A stretch of 7,028 bases of DNA from an uncultured Sulfuricurvum sp. GTDB taxonomy: Bacteria > Campylobacterota > Campylobacteria > Campylobacterales > Sulfurimonadaceae. The stretch spans positions 1 to 7,028 of the forward strand of contig NZ_CALDDG010000015.1 in NCBI RefSeq assembly GCF_937936435.1. The letters run 5' to 3'. Below are positions 1 to 6,111 of the stretch, piece by piece. Under the pieces are notes generated by a model. That model did not search any database, was not told where the DNA came from, and saw nothing but the letters and a program-made list of their open reading frames with translations. The position numbers were made by a program, and so were the translations under genes. How positions within the stretch are numbered: position 1 is the first letter of the stretch; each line of letters opens with the position of its first letter.

Positions 1-536
1 TCCTAACTCTCCTCTGCGCCATTTTGATTTATTATACGGTCTCTCCCGATATCGAACAAGAAAACGCAAAGCTCATTGACGATATACGGCTCGTAGAACA
101 CAAAATCGCTTCCGATGAAAATGTGGACCAACTGATGAAACAGACCTCAGAACTCGTTCGCAAAGACCGCTTCAACGACAAAGCGAACCGAACGCTTTTT
201 ATGGACCCGACACTTCCTGACGCTCTTGTATTTGCCTCGTTACAACAATCCATACGTGATGACGTCAATGCAAGCGGTATCGAGATGACCAATCTTTCGT
301 GGGGAGAACCTTCGACAAATGACGACAGCCCTTATACGCTCCTACCCCTTACCCTCGCGTTCAAGGGATCGCCGAAAAACTGCACCGACTTTTTCACTCT
401 TTTGCGCCGACACGGCAAACTGCTCTATATCGAGAATTTATCGGTCGTCCAATACATGAATTCACTCTCCGTCGTAGCCGACTTGTATACGTATCGGATA
501 AATGATCTTAAAAAATCTCAGGCGGAAAAAGAATGA
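1..536 (+). CDS. PilO/GspM-like inner-membrane assembly protein (5' partial)
   Basis: The reading frame is open to the left edge, with codons in frame from base 3, so the TTG at 24 is not the real start. Bases 3-41 encode a hydrophobic stretch (LTLLCAILIYYTV) that looks like the end of an N-terminal transmembrane helix. A charged, coiled-coil-like segment rich in E, K and I follows (about 45-140). Then comes an alpha/beta domain whose later part (LPLTLAFKGSPKNCTDFFTL, then LLYIENLSV) resembles the ferredoxin-like fold of PilO/GspM proteins. In that family the protein sits in the inner membrane and links the cytoplasmic platform to the periplasmic connector of type IV pili or type II secretion. 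The stop overlaps the next start as ATGA (533-536), so the genes are probably co-translated. The family call rests on topology, this pattern and the downstream secretin, not on strong residue identity. It could instead be an MshJ-like or other pilus accessory protein. Confidence 0.62.
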   Translation, partial: LTLLCAILIYYTVSPDIEQENAKLIDDIRLVEHKIASDENVDQLMKQTSELVRKDRFNDKANRTLFMDPTLPDALVFASLQQSIRDDVNASGIEMTNLSWGEPSTNDDSPYTLLPLTLAFKGSPKNCTDFFTLLRRHGKLLYIENLSVVQYMNSLSVVADLYTYRINDLKKSQAEKE

Positions 537-1093
537 ATAAAACACAATGGTACCTCATTGGTTTTTCTACGGTAATCCTCGTCGGATGGATGCTCATGCA
601 ATTCGCCGCACTGCAAAGCGCACTCTCCGAACCGATGAATCTCCCCTCTTCCAAACCGAAACCTCCTGAAATATCGCCATTGGTCCAAACTCTTTTTACT
701 CAAAAAACAAAAGATTCACTCGCGTTTTCAAACGATGCGGTATGGGGAATTTTTCCTAAAATAGACCCGAAAAACCCTACACCGAACGCCGTGATCTTTA
801 CACCTGCGGTTGCCGGAAAAATGCCTCGCATCTGCGTCGGTATTTCATGCTACGAATTTATGGGTCTCAGCGGAAAAAAAGGGCTTTTTTTTGACACCAA
901 CGTCACGGCTACGAAAAAAACCCTCTCCGTCGGTGCCGGGGCGACTCTGTACAAACCGCTGCGGGTAAAACAGGTTACGAACCATTCCATCGTCATGCTC
1001 GATACGAAAACCGGGACGACTTACGAAATGTCTTTGTTTAAAATCGACCTTGACCAATACAAACCAAAATCCGAATCGCCCAAAGGAAAATAA
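533..1093 (+). CDS. GspC/PilP-like single-pass periplasmic connector
   Basis: The 186-residue protein has a short basic N terminus, one transmembrane helix at about residues 6-26, a Pro-rich linker (35-52) and a small periplasmic domain. The C-terminal segment (about 130-172; LSVGAGATLYKPLRVKQV, then a run ending YEMSLFKID) has the beta-strand pattern of the homology region of GspC and PilP, which docks on the secretin N0 domain. It contains a Cys pair (C101 and C106, in ICVGISC) that could form a disulfide in the periplasm. The ATG at 533 overlaps the upstream stop by four bases and lacks a strong Shine-Dalgarno, which suggests translational coupling. The stop TAA shares its last A with the secretin start (TAATG). 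A short homopolymer pair (A7 at 874-880, T8 at 885-892) lies in the gene. Placement directly before a secretin is the strongest support. Sequence identity to known GspC/PilP appears low. Confidence 0.6.
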   Translation: MNKTQWYLIGFSTVILVGWMLMQFAALQSALSEPMNLPSSKPKPPEISPLVQTLFTQKTKDSLAFSNDAVWGIFPKIDPKNPTPNAVIFTPAVAGKMPRICVGISCYEFMGLSGKKGLFFDTNVTATKKTLSVGAGATLYKPLRVKQVTNHSIVMLDTKTGTTYEMSLFKIDLDQYKPKSESPKGK

Positions 1094-3261
1094 TGAAAAC
1101 CTCTCATACACTTTCGATGATCGCCACTTTACTCTTGATATGGGGATGCGGTGCCAAAACTCCGGAAGTCCCTACCGACGTCTCTCTTAAACAAACCGAG
1201 GAGGGAACCGTAACCGTTCAAGAGAACAACGTTACCGCGCCGGATGCCAACCTAAGCGACAAAGAACGTTACAAAATCACGTTTGAAGCTCCGCCGCTCA
1301 CGTCCCCTTTCGATGCCGAAATCATCAATAAAAAACAACCCCGTTATACAACCCCTCAGCCGGAAGAACTACCCCCTCCGCCTCCTTTGACGCTCAACGA
1401 CAAACGTCCCGTTAAACTCTCCGTTGAAAAAATACCGGTCGGAAAATTTGCGGAAGTCGCACTCGGCAGTGTTCTGGGAATCAATTACGTGATTACTCCC
1501 GAAGCCGCAGCTAAAATGAATCCGGTCAGTCTCAATATGGCGGCCTCGATGAAAGGTGAAGATTTTTTTGCTATTGCCCAAAAAATCATTAACGACAACG
1601 GTCTGCTTCTCAGCAAAGAAGCGGGATCAACGGTTTTCATCACCGTAAAACCTCCGAAAGTCGACGCCAAATTCAACCCTTCTATCCAAGACACCAATAT
1701 CTACTACGGACGCACACTCGATGCCAACGTTCCCGACAGCCGTCAGATCACGATGTTTATCCCTTATTATTATGTTGAGATGATGACTCAGTTCCCCCAT
1801 ATCAAAAACTTTGCCCTCTCATCGAACGTCACCTATCAAATCTTTACCGATCAAAAAGTTATGATGATCAAAGACCTCGCGGGAAATATCAAAAAAGCGC
1901 TTACCTACGTAGACCTTTTTGACCGTCCGACAATGAAAAACAAAACAGCGCAAATCATCCCGCTGCGTTATGTAGGAGCCAAAAACTTTATCGATCGTGT
2001 TCGTGAAGTCCTCCCGAGCGTCGGTGTGCCGGTAGCGAAAAAAGTAGGTGATCTCGGACTGTTTTTGCAAGAACTGCCGGAGCTGCAATCGATTCTGGTT
2101 ATTTCTGATAAAGACGAATGGGTCAATCAGCTTTTATACTGGCGCGACAAATTTGACAGTTTGACCGCATTGGGAGATTCTCCGCGGATGTTCGTTTATC
2201 AGGTCAAAAACCGCAAAGCCGATGAAATCGTCTCCCTCGTAACCGGAGTCAATTCTGCCAAAGCGACGAACGAAACAAGCTCGGCAACCTCTTCAAGCAG
2301 CACATCGACCAATACCGCTACAACGACTGCGGCAAAAACTCCGTCAAAAACCAATACGCCGACCAGCTCCGGAGGGGGATTGATCAATGACGTTAAAATC
2401 GTCGCCGACACCAATACCAACAGCCTCATCATCTATACTTCTCCGGAGCGCTACCGTGAAATCGAAACGATTTTACAAAGTATCGACACCCTTCCCCGCC
2501 AGGTTATGGTCGAGGTAACGATTGCCGAACTCACCCTGACCGATAAACTCTCATACGGGTTGGAGTGGTATCTCAAACACGACGGAAGCAGTTTTTCCGG
2601 CTCGCTTCAAACAGTAGGGAACCTCGGTCTGGGCAGCAGCGGGTTGACGGGAAGCATCTTTAAAAGTACCGCCGATTTCAGTGCATTGATCAATGCATTT
2701 GCCCAAAAAAATCAGATCAACATCCTCTCTCGGCCGAAACTGGTTGTCCTGGATAATCAAGAAGCGACGATCAATGTCGGGACTGAAGTTCCGATTTTGA
2801 CGTCACAGACCACGGCATCCTCGACGACAACAACCGATACCGCGACGACACAAAGCGTCCAATACCGTACAACCGGGGTCATTTTGGTCGTCAAACCGAC
2901 GGTCAACAGCGGCGGTGTCCTCACACTGGCAATCAACCAAAGCGTCAGTGAGGCACAGACAAACAACCTCTCCAGTATCAGTTCCCCTCTGATTCTAAAC
3001 CGTTCGATCAATACGAACGTTGTTTTGCGCAGCGGAGAATCCGTTATGCTCGGCGGACTCATCAGTGAAAATAAAAGCAGCGGAAATAACCGCGTTCCTC
3101 TTTTCGGAGACATTCCTTTGCTCGGCAATCTTTTCAAAACGACCTCCAACAGTTCGACCAAAACCGAACTCGTCGTTCTCGTCAAACCGGTTATCATCGA
3201 ATCGCTTGCCGATTATTCCACTTTATCCCAAGCCATGGGCACTATCAGCGAATCGGAATAA
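1093..3261 (+). CDS. Outer-membrane secretin lipoprotein (GspD/PilQ/MshL family)
   Basis: The 722-residue protein is expected to form the outer-membrane ring through which a type II secretion or type IV pilus-like machine passes its substrate. The N terminus is a lipoprotein signal ending IWGC, with C19 as the probable lipidated residue. A Pro-rich stretch follows, with five consecutive prolines near 94-98. An N0-like domain spans about 105-185. Ring-forming N domains lie at about 200-278 and 283-360, and an N3-like domain at 364-468 is split by a Ser/Thr-rich low-complexity insert (387-428). The secretin core is about 470-702. It shows VMVEVTIAELTL, the NILSRPKLVVLDNQEATI segment, TGVILVVKP, and the classic ending SGESVMLGGLISE to VPLFGDIPLLGNLFK to ELVVLVKPVII. 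A good Shine-Dalgarno (AAAGGA, 1082-1087) precedes the ATG. This is the last gene of the operon, and a hairpin overlaps its stop. The family is certain; whether the machine secretes proteins or builds a pilus is not visible here. Confidence 0.95.
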   Translation: MKTSHTLSMIATLLLIWGCGAKTPEVPTDVSLKQTEEGTVTVQENNVTAPDANLSDKERYKITFEAPPLTSPFDAEIINKKQPRYTTPQPEELPPPPPLTLNDKRPVKLSVEKIPVGKFAEVALGSVLGINYVITPEAAAKMNPVSLNMAASMKGEDFFAIAQKIINDNGLLLSKEAGSTVFITVKPPKVDAKFNPSIQDTNIYYGRTLDANVPDSRQITMFIPYYYVEMMTQFPHIKNFALSSNVTYQIFTDQKVMMIKDLAGNIKKALTYVDLFDRPTMKNKTAQIIPLRYVGAKNFIDRVREVLPSVGVPVAKKVGDLGLFLQELPELQSILVISDKDEWVNQLLYWRDKFDSLTALGDSPRMFVYQVKNRKADEIVSLVTGVNSAKATNETSSATSSSSTSTNTATTTAAKTPSKTNTPTSSGGGLINDVKIVADTNTNSLIIYTSPERYREIETILQSIDTLPRQVMVEVTIAELTLTDKLSYGLEWYLKHDGSSFSGSLQTVGNLGLGSSGLTGSIFKSTADFSALINAFAQKNQINILSRPKLVVLDNQEATINVGTEVPILTSQTTASSTTTTDTATTQSVQYRTTGVILVVKPTVNSGGVLTLAINQSVSEAQTNNLSSISSPLILNRSINTNVVLRSGESVMLGGLISENKSSGNNRVPLFGDIPLLGNLFKTTSNSSTKTELVVLVKPVIIESLADYSTLSQAMGTISESE

Positions 3262-3272
3262 GCTTCCGATTC
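3250..3272 (+). terminator. Hairpin overlapping the secretin stop codon, probable operon terminator
   Basis: A perfect 9-bp inverted repeat, GAATCGGAA (3250-3258) and TTCCGATTC (3264-3272), encloses a 5-base loop that contains the TAA stop (3259-3261). The downstream tract is pyrimidine-rich but not a pure T run (TCCTCTT, then A6). Intrinsic termination may therefore be partial. The following 60 bases are C/T-rich and G-poor, which would suit Rho loading. Ribosomes at the stop codon would melt the stem, so the hairpin should form only after they leave. Confidence 0.6.
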
Positions 3273-3314
3273 TCCTCTTAAAAAACAATTTCTTATCTTG
3301 CTTTCCTCCCATCT

Positions 3315-3334
3315 CCCCCATTTTCCCCCATTTT
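3315..3334 (+). repeat. Tandem 10-bp repeat CCCCCATTTT x2
   Basis: Two perfect back-to-back copies of CCCCCATTTT lie at 3315-3324 and 3325-3334, in a pyrimidine-rich, G-poor stretch between the secretin terminator and the promoter region of the next gene. A related nine-base copy (CCCCATTTT) occurs at 5143-5151, just after the terminator of the exported-protein gene. The role is unknown. A Rho-loading (rut-like) tract is one possibility. Confidence 0.6.
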
Positions 3335-3374
3335 TGTAGCTGTTTTTTCGATTTTCGTGTCAAATTTGTAACAC

Positions 3375-3398
3375 AAAAGTTGAAAAAATTCTACTTTT
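3375..3398. promoter_or_regulatory. 24-bp near-perfect palindrome, candidate operator
   Basis: The left arm AAAAGTTGAA (3375-3384) and right arm TTCTACTTTT (3389-3398) are complementary at 9 of 10 positions, around an AAAA spacer. A second, smaller inverted repeat, TTTGT-AAC-ACAAA (3365-3377), overlaps its left edge. The palindrome lies about 25-50 bases upstream of the best -10 candidate for the exported-protein gene, where an activator or repressor could act. The arms are A/T-rich, so some chance symmetry is expected. No known regulator is assigned. Confidence 0.35.
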
Positions 3399-3420
3399 AG
3401 AAACGATTAAGAACGATTTA

Positions 3421-3428
3421 TGTAAGAT
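3421..3428 (+). promoter_or_regulatory. Candidate -10 region for the exported-protein gene
   Basis: TGTAAGAT contains a -10-like TAAGAT (3423-3428) directly preceded by TG. It would place the transcript start near 3435 and give a leader of about 60 bases. No good -35 box is present at the expected distance, which is normal for Campylobacterota sigma-70 promoters. An alternative is TTGAAA (3380-3385) with a poor -10 (AACGAT, 3402-3407). Two similar 10-base units, AAACGATTAA and GAACGATTTA (3401-3420), lie immediately upstream. Confidence 0.35.
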
Positions 3429-3440
3429 GTCAGCAGAAAT

Positions 3441-3467
3441 CCCGAGGTGTCGGGCTTTCGGCCGAAA
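3441..3467 (+). promoter_or_regulatory. GC-rich structured 5' leader with competing hairpins
   Basis: In an A/T-rich leader, CCCGA-GGTG-TCGGG (3441-3454) forms a 5-bp stem with a 4-base loop. It is followed by the 12-base palindrome TTTCGGCCGAAA (3456-3467). The right arm of the first stem (TCGG, 3450-3453) can instead pair with CCGA (3462-3465), so the two folds exclude each other. The structure ends about 16 bases before the Shine-Dalgarno. It could stabilise the mRNA or control translation. It matches no riboswitch consensus that I recognise. Confidence 0.4.
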
Positions 3468-3483
3468 TTTACACACCATTTAA

Positions 3484-3490
3484 AAGGAGT
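3484..3490 (+). promoter_or_regulatory. Strong ribosome binding site that fixes the start at 3495
   Basis: AAGGAGT lies 4 bases before the ATG at 3495, within a longer A-rich match to the 16S anti-Shine-Dalgarno. It marks 3495 rather than the in-frame GTG at 3447 as the start. Initiation at 3447 would add 16 residues before an otherwise perfect signal peptide and would fall inside the leader hairpin. Confidence 0.85.
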
Positions 3491-3494
3491 CTTA

Positions 3495-5099
3495 ATGACT
3501 AAAGGTCTTAAATACGGTGCACTAAGCGTTATCGCGAGCGCACTTCTTTCTACATCAGCATTCGCATATACACTTTCTGACTATGCTGGAAAATCAATCG
3601 GTGTCGTTAGCCACAACACAGCACAAACAAAAGCAAGTGAGCTTAGCACATCTGCAGCCATCGCAAACATCGATCTTGGGGATTACACTCCGAACGATAT
3701 CGCTTTGACAACTCTTTCAAACCCGACTTTCAACTATGCTGTTACAGCTGGAACATTGACACTTGATTTGACTTCAGGAATAGGTAAATACTACTATGTC
3801 GTTGAATCTACAACAACAACTGCTGGTATCCCGGATATCACTAACGCAACTGACAAAGTTGTAGCAAAATACACTGCTGGTTCTGGTACATCTACAATCG
3901 CATTCGGTGCGACTGGTCCACAAGTATCTAACGGCGGTAAATACGTTATCGTTCAATCAGAAGACGATGCAACAATGGATGCTTCTACAACGGTTGCTTC
4001 TATTACTATAACTTCACCACTAACTCGTCAAGGTATCACGTACACACAAACAAGTGCTGCTACAACTGATAAAGTTGTCGTAAACCTTGGACAAGGGGAT
4101 TCACAAAGCGTTTCTGACGTTGCTATCGCAACTATCTTGACTGCTAGCAAACAATTGTGCGGAACTATCGTCGGTGTTTCTAAAACAATCGATCCATTGG
4201 ATGATTTCAAATCTTTCAACCTTCAAGGTGTAGCATGTGGTGCTAACAACCAAGATACACAAGATACTGTTTACGCTATCGTTCACGCTAGCGACTACGA
4301 TATCGATGCTGTTTCTGCTGCAACTGACGACGTAACTGTTACTGTTACATCTGACAAACCGCTTCCGGCTGGTACAACTGCGTCTATCGCAACTGTTGCA
4401 AGCTCTACAAACATCGGTGGTGCATTGAGAGAAGCTCTCGGCGGAACACCTGCTGCGTGTACAATCACTACTACTGCTACAAACAGTACTGTTTCTTGTC
4501 CGTTGGTTAACGTTGACGGTGTAAACCTCTTGGCTGCTACTGCAAACGGATTCACTGGTTCAGCTGCTGCTGTAACTTTCACTGTTGACGGTAACCACGC
4601 TATCGAGCGTACACACTTCACTGCGTCTATCGCATATGATTTCAGCAATCCTGGTGCAACAGATTACACTGGAAGCAACCTTCTTGTAGCTGATCTTGAT
4701 GCAAACACATGGAACTACAACGGTGCTGTTGTAACTATTCCAAGTATCAACTCTAACGCTGATACAAACACTCAAGTTAAATTGAACAACAACTCTGACC
4801 AAAATGCTCGCGTATTCTGGAACTTGTCTGACGATGCTGGAAACGTAGCTTCTATGATCGAAGTTGCTGCAGTATCTGGTAACACTGGTCTTGCTGCTGG
4901 TGCATCTGACACATGGTTGGCATCTACACTTAAAGCGGCTGCTGCTGCAAACGGTATCGGTGAAAAATTCCGTGCTGAAGCGGTTGTAACTGCTACTGAG
5001 GGTGTTGATGGTGTAACTGTTATGATGATTAACGGTGGACGCGATCGCGTTATCCCAACTACTATCGACAATGCAACTGGTGCAGACTTCGTTCGCTAA
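3495..5099 (+). CDS. Abundant exported protein, candidate S-layer-like/surface protein
   Basis: The 534-residue protein has a clear Sec signal peptide (basic MTKGLKYG, hydrophobic core, cleavage after SAFA at residue 24). The mature part is rich in Thr, Ala, Ser, Val, Asn and Asp and poor in Lys, Arg and aromatics. It is probably all-beta, with strand-like runs such as DDVTVTVTSDKPLPAGTT. It has no other transmembrane helix, lipobox, obvious internal repeat or RTX motif. Four Cys occur as two close pairs (C222/C248 and C322/C335), consistent with disulfides. Codon choice is very different from the neighbouring genes: mostly GGT, GCT, AAC, ATC, with ACA/ACT for Thr. With the strong RBS, structured leader and own terminator, this points to very high expression. 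I do not recognise the family. A secreted S-layer or surface-coat protein is the best inference. An abundant periplasmic or extracellular protein, or a substrate of the upstream secretin machine, are alternatives. Confidence 0.85.
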   Translation: MTKGLKYGALSVIASALLSTSAFAYTLSDYAGKSIGVVSHNTAQTKASELSTSAAIANIDLGDYTPNDIALTTLSNPTFNYAVTAGTLTLDLTSGIGKYYYVVESTTTTAGIPDITNATDKVVAKYTAGSGTSTIAFGATGPQVSNGGKYVIVQSEDDATMDASTTVASITITSPLTRQGITYTQTSAATTDKVVVNLGQGDSQSVSDVAIATILTASKQLCGTIVGVSKTIDPLDDFKSFNLQGVACGANNQDTQDTVYAIVHASDYDIDAVSAATDDVTVTVTSDKPLPAGTTASIATVASSTNIGGALREALGGTPAACTITTTATNSTVSCPLVNVDGVNLLAATANGFTGSAAAVTFTVDGNHAIERTHFTASIAYDFSNPGATDYTGSNLLVADLDANTWNYNGAVVTIPSINSNADTNTQVKLNNNSDQNARVFWNLSDDAGNVASMIEVAAVSGNTGLAAGASDTWLASTLKAAAAANGIGEKFRAEAVVTATEGVDGVTVMMINGGRDRVIPTTIDNATGADFVR

Positions 5100-5107
5100 G
5101 TCTTCTT

Positions 5108-5142
5108 TTCCAAAGGCTCCTGCCTTTGGAATCCTTTTTTTT
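5108..5142 (+). terminator. Strong intrinsic terminator of the exported-protein gene
   Basis: TTCCAAAGGC (5108-5117) pairs perfectly with GCCTTTGGAA (5122-5131) around the tetraloop TCCT. After a TCC spacer comes a run of eight T (5135-5142). The hairpin lies 9 bases after the stop codon and closes a single-gene transcript. Confidence 0.92.
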
Positions 5143-5189
5143 CCCCATTTTCTTTCATCATATTAAATTTCTATTAACGCTACTGACGC

Positions 5190-5195
5190 TATAAT
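5190..5195 (+). promoter_or_regulatory. -10 box of the Sel1-repeat gene
   Basis: A perfect TATAAT lies 35 bases upstream of the ATG at 5231. The transcript should start near 5202. The -35 region is A/T-rich (around 5165-5176) without a good TTGACA match. A Shine-Dalgarno TAAGGA (5216-5221) follows. Because the preceding gene ends in a strong terminator, this promoter probably drives the Sel1 gene independently. Confidence 0.65.
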
Positions 5196-5230
5196 CCCCT
5201 TATTGAAACTGCAGATAAGGACTTTTTGTA

Positions 5231-6034
5231 ATGTTACGCCTATTTTTCTTTTATGCGCTCTGTATTTCGGCACTTTATGCCGCAACTTTGCAAGACGCCG
5301 ACAAAGCATATAAACAAAAAGAGTACTCTAACGCTCTGAAACTCTATCACGAACTGGCAGATACCAACAATACCGACGCGATGCGTAAACTCGGAATCAT
5401 GTATGAAAAAGGTCAGGGAGTAAAAGCGGATAACGCCAAAGCGATGCAATACTACAAAGCTGCAGCGGCGAATGGAAGCCTGGACGGCTATTTCAACGTC
5501 GGATTGCTTTATCAAAATGGCGTAGGGATACCACGCGATTTAAATGCTTCAATAACGTATTACACCTATGCCGCCGATAAAGGGCATACACGTTCACAGC
5601 ACAATCTGGCACTTATCTACGATGAATCCAAACCTCCTTATACCGATGAAAAAAAAGCGTTTCACTATTATACGTTGGCAGCGAATAAAGGATTTTCTTT
5701 ATCCATAGCTCAGCTCGCCACCATGTATGCTACAGGACGCGGATGTGACCGCAACGATACCAAAGCCGTAGAACTCTACAAAAAAGCCCTGAGTATGGAA
5801 GACAACTCACGGGCACAATACAACGTCGCTTTAATGATCGCCCGAGGATTGGGGACAGAGCGCAATGCTGTTTTAGCTTACGCATTATGGGATGCCAATG
5901 CACTCTTAGGGGATGAAGATTCGGGTTATAACCGAGATGTTCTCAAAAAACGGATGGATCCGATTGATGTATCAAAAGCACAGACACTGGCAAAAAACCG
6001 TAAGAAAATGATCGAAATGATTATTGCCAAATAA
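5231..6034 (+). CDS. Exported Sel1-like repeat (SLR) protein
   Basis: The 267-residue protein starts with a signal peptide (MLRLFFFYALCISALYA, cleavage near residue 17) and then consists almost wholly of TPR/Sel1-type helical repeats. The repeats lie at about 48-82, 84-118, 120-154, 156-190 and 194-228. Signatures include AMRKLGIMYEKGQGV, YFNVGLLYQNGVGIPRD, QLATMYATGRGCDRN and YNVALMIARGLGTERN, with the alternating A-x-x-YY-x-x-AA-x-x-G helix pattern. A basic helix closes the protein. Such solenoids bind other proteins, usually in the periplasm or outside the cell. Helicobacter Hcp proteins are the cysteine-rich relatives. This protein has a single mature Cys (C172), so it lacks the Hcp disulfide clamp in each repeat. 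Its partner is unknown. The neighbours suggest a role in envelope assembly or polysaccharide export, but this is inference. The start has TAAGGA nine bases upstream. Confidence 0.9.
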   Translation: MLRLFFFYALCISALYAATLQDADKAYKQKEYSNALKLYHELADTNNTDAMRKLGIMYEKGQGVKADNAKAMQYYKAAAANGSLDGYFNVGLLYQNGVGIPRDLNASITYYTYAADKGHTRSQHNLALIYDESKPPYTDEKKAFHYYTLAANKGFSLSIAQLATMYATGRGCDRNDTKAVELYKKALSMEDNSRAQYNVALMIARGLGTERNAVLAYALWDANALLGDEDSGYNRDVLKKRMDPIDVSKAQTLAKNRKKMIEMIIAK

Positions 6035-6052
6035 TCACTCAAACACTCCCCC

Positions 6053-6071
6053 TTTTCTCTTCGGGAGAAAA
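6053..6071 (+). other. Hairpin between Sel1 gene and the polysaccharide-export gene
   Basis: TTTTCTC (6053-6059) and GAGAAAA (6065-6071) form a perfect 7-bp inverted repeat around TTCGG. An overlapping CTCCC/GGGAG pairing (6046-6050 with 6063-6067) competes with it. No T run follows on the + strand, so it is a poor terminator at best, and transcription from the Sel1 promoter may read through into the downstream genes. A possible weak -10 (TATACA, 6075-6080) follows directly. Confidence 0.3.
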
Positions 6072-6111
6072 TCTATACACAGTATTGCACACCAAAGGAG
6101 ACTCTGACATA

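Noticed and set aside
24..26. TTG 24 as the start of the first gene
   Set aside because: The frame is open to the window edge and the upstream codons encode the rest of a transmembrane helix, so the gene is simply cut by the window.
874..892. A7-GGGC-T8 as an intragenic terminator
   Set aside because: The stem would be only A-T pairs inside a coding region; it is too weak to call.
2757..3197. 146-codon minus-strand frame opposite the secretin
   Set aside because: It is antisense to a highly conserved secretin domain and has no RBS or recognisable motif. Other minus-strand frames are rejected for the same reason.
3020..3400. Open frame on + running from the secretin 3' end into the intergenic region
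   Set aside because: It is a different frame within the secretin core, with composition of a shadow frame, no RBS, and it runs through the terminator hairpin.
3447..3494. GTG start at 3447 extending the exported protein by 16 residues
   Set aside because: No Shine-Dalgarno fits it, it lies inside the leader hairpin, and it would bury a perfect signal peptide. ATG 3495 has AAGGAGT at the right distance.
3421..3494. Known riboswitch (c-di-GMP, preQ1, fluoride types considered) in the leader
   Set aside because: The conserved core bases of these classes are not seen and the element is too short for most of them.
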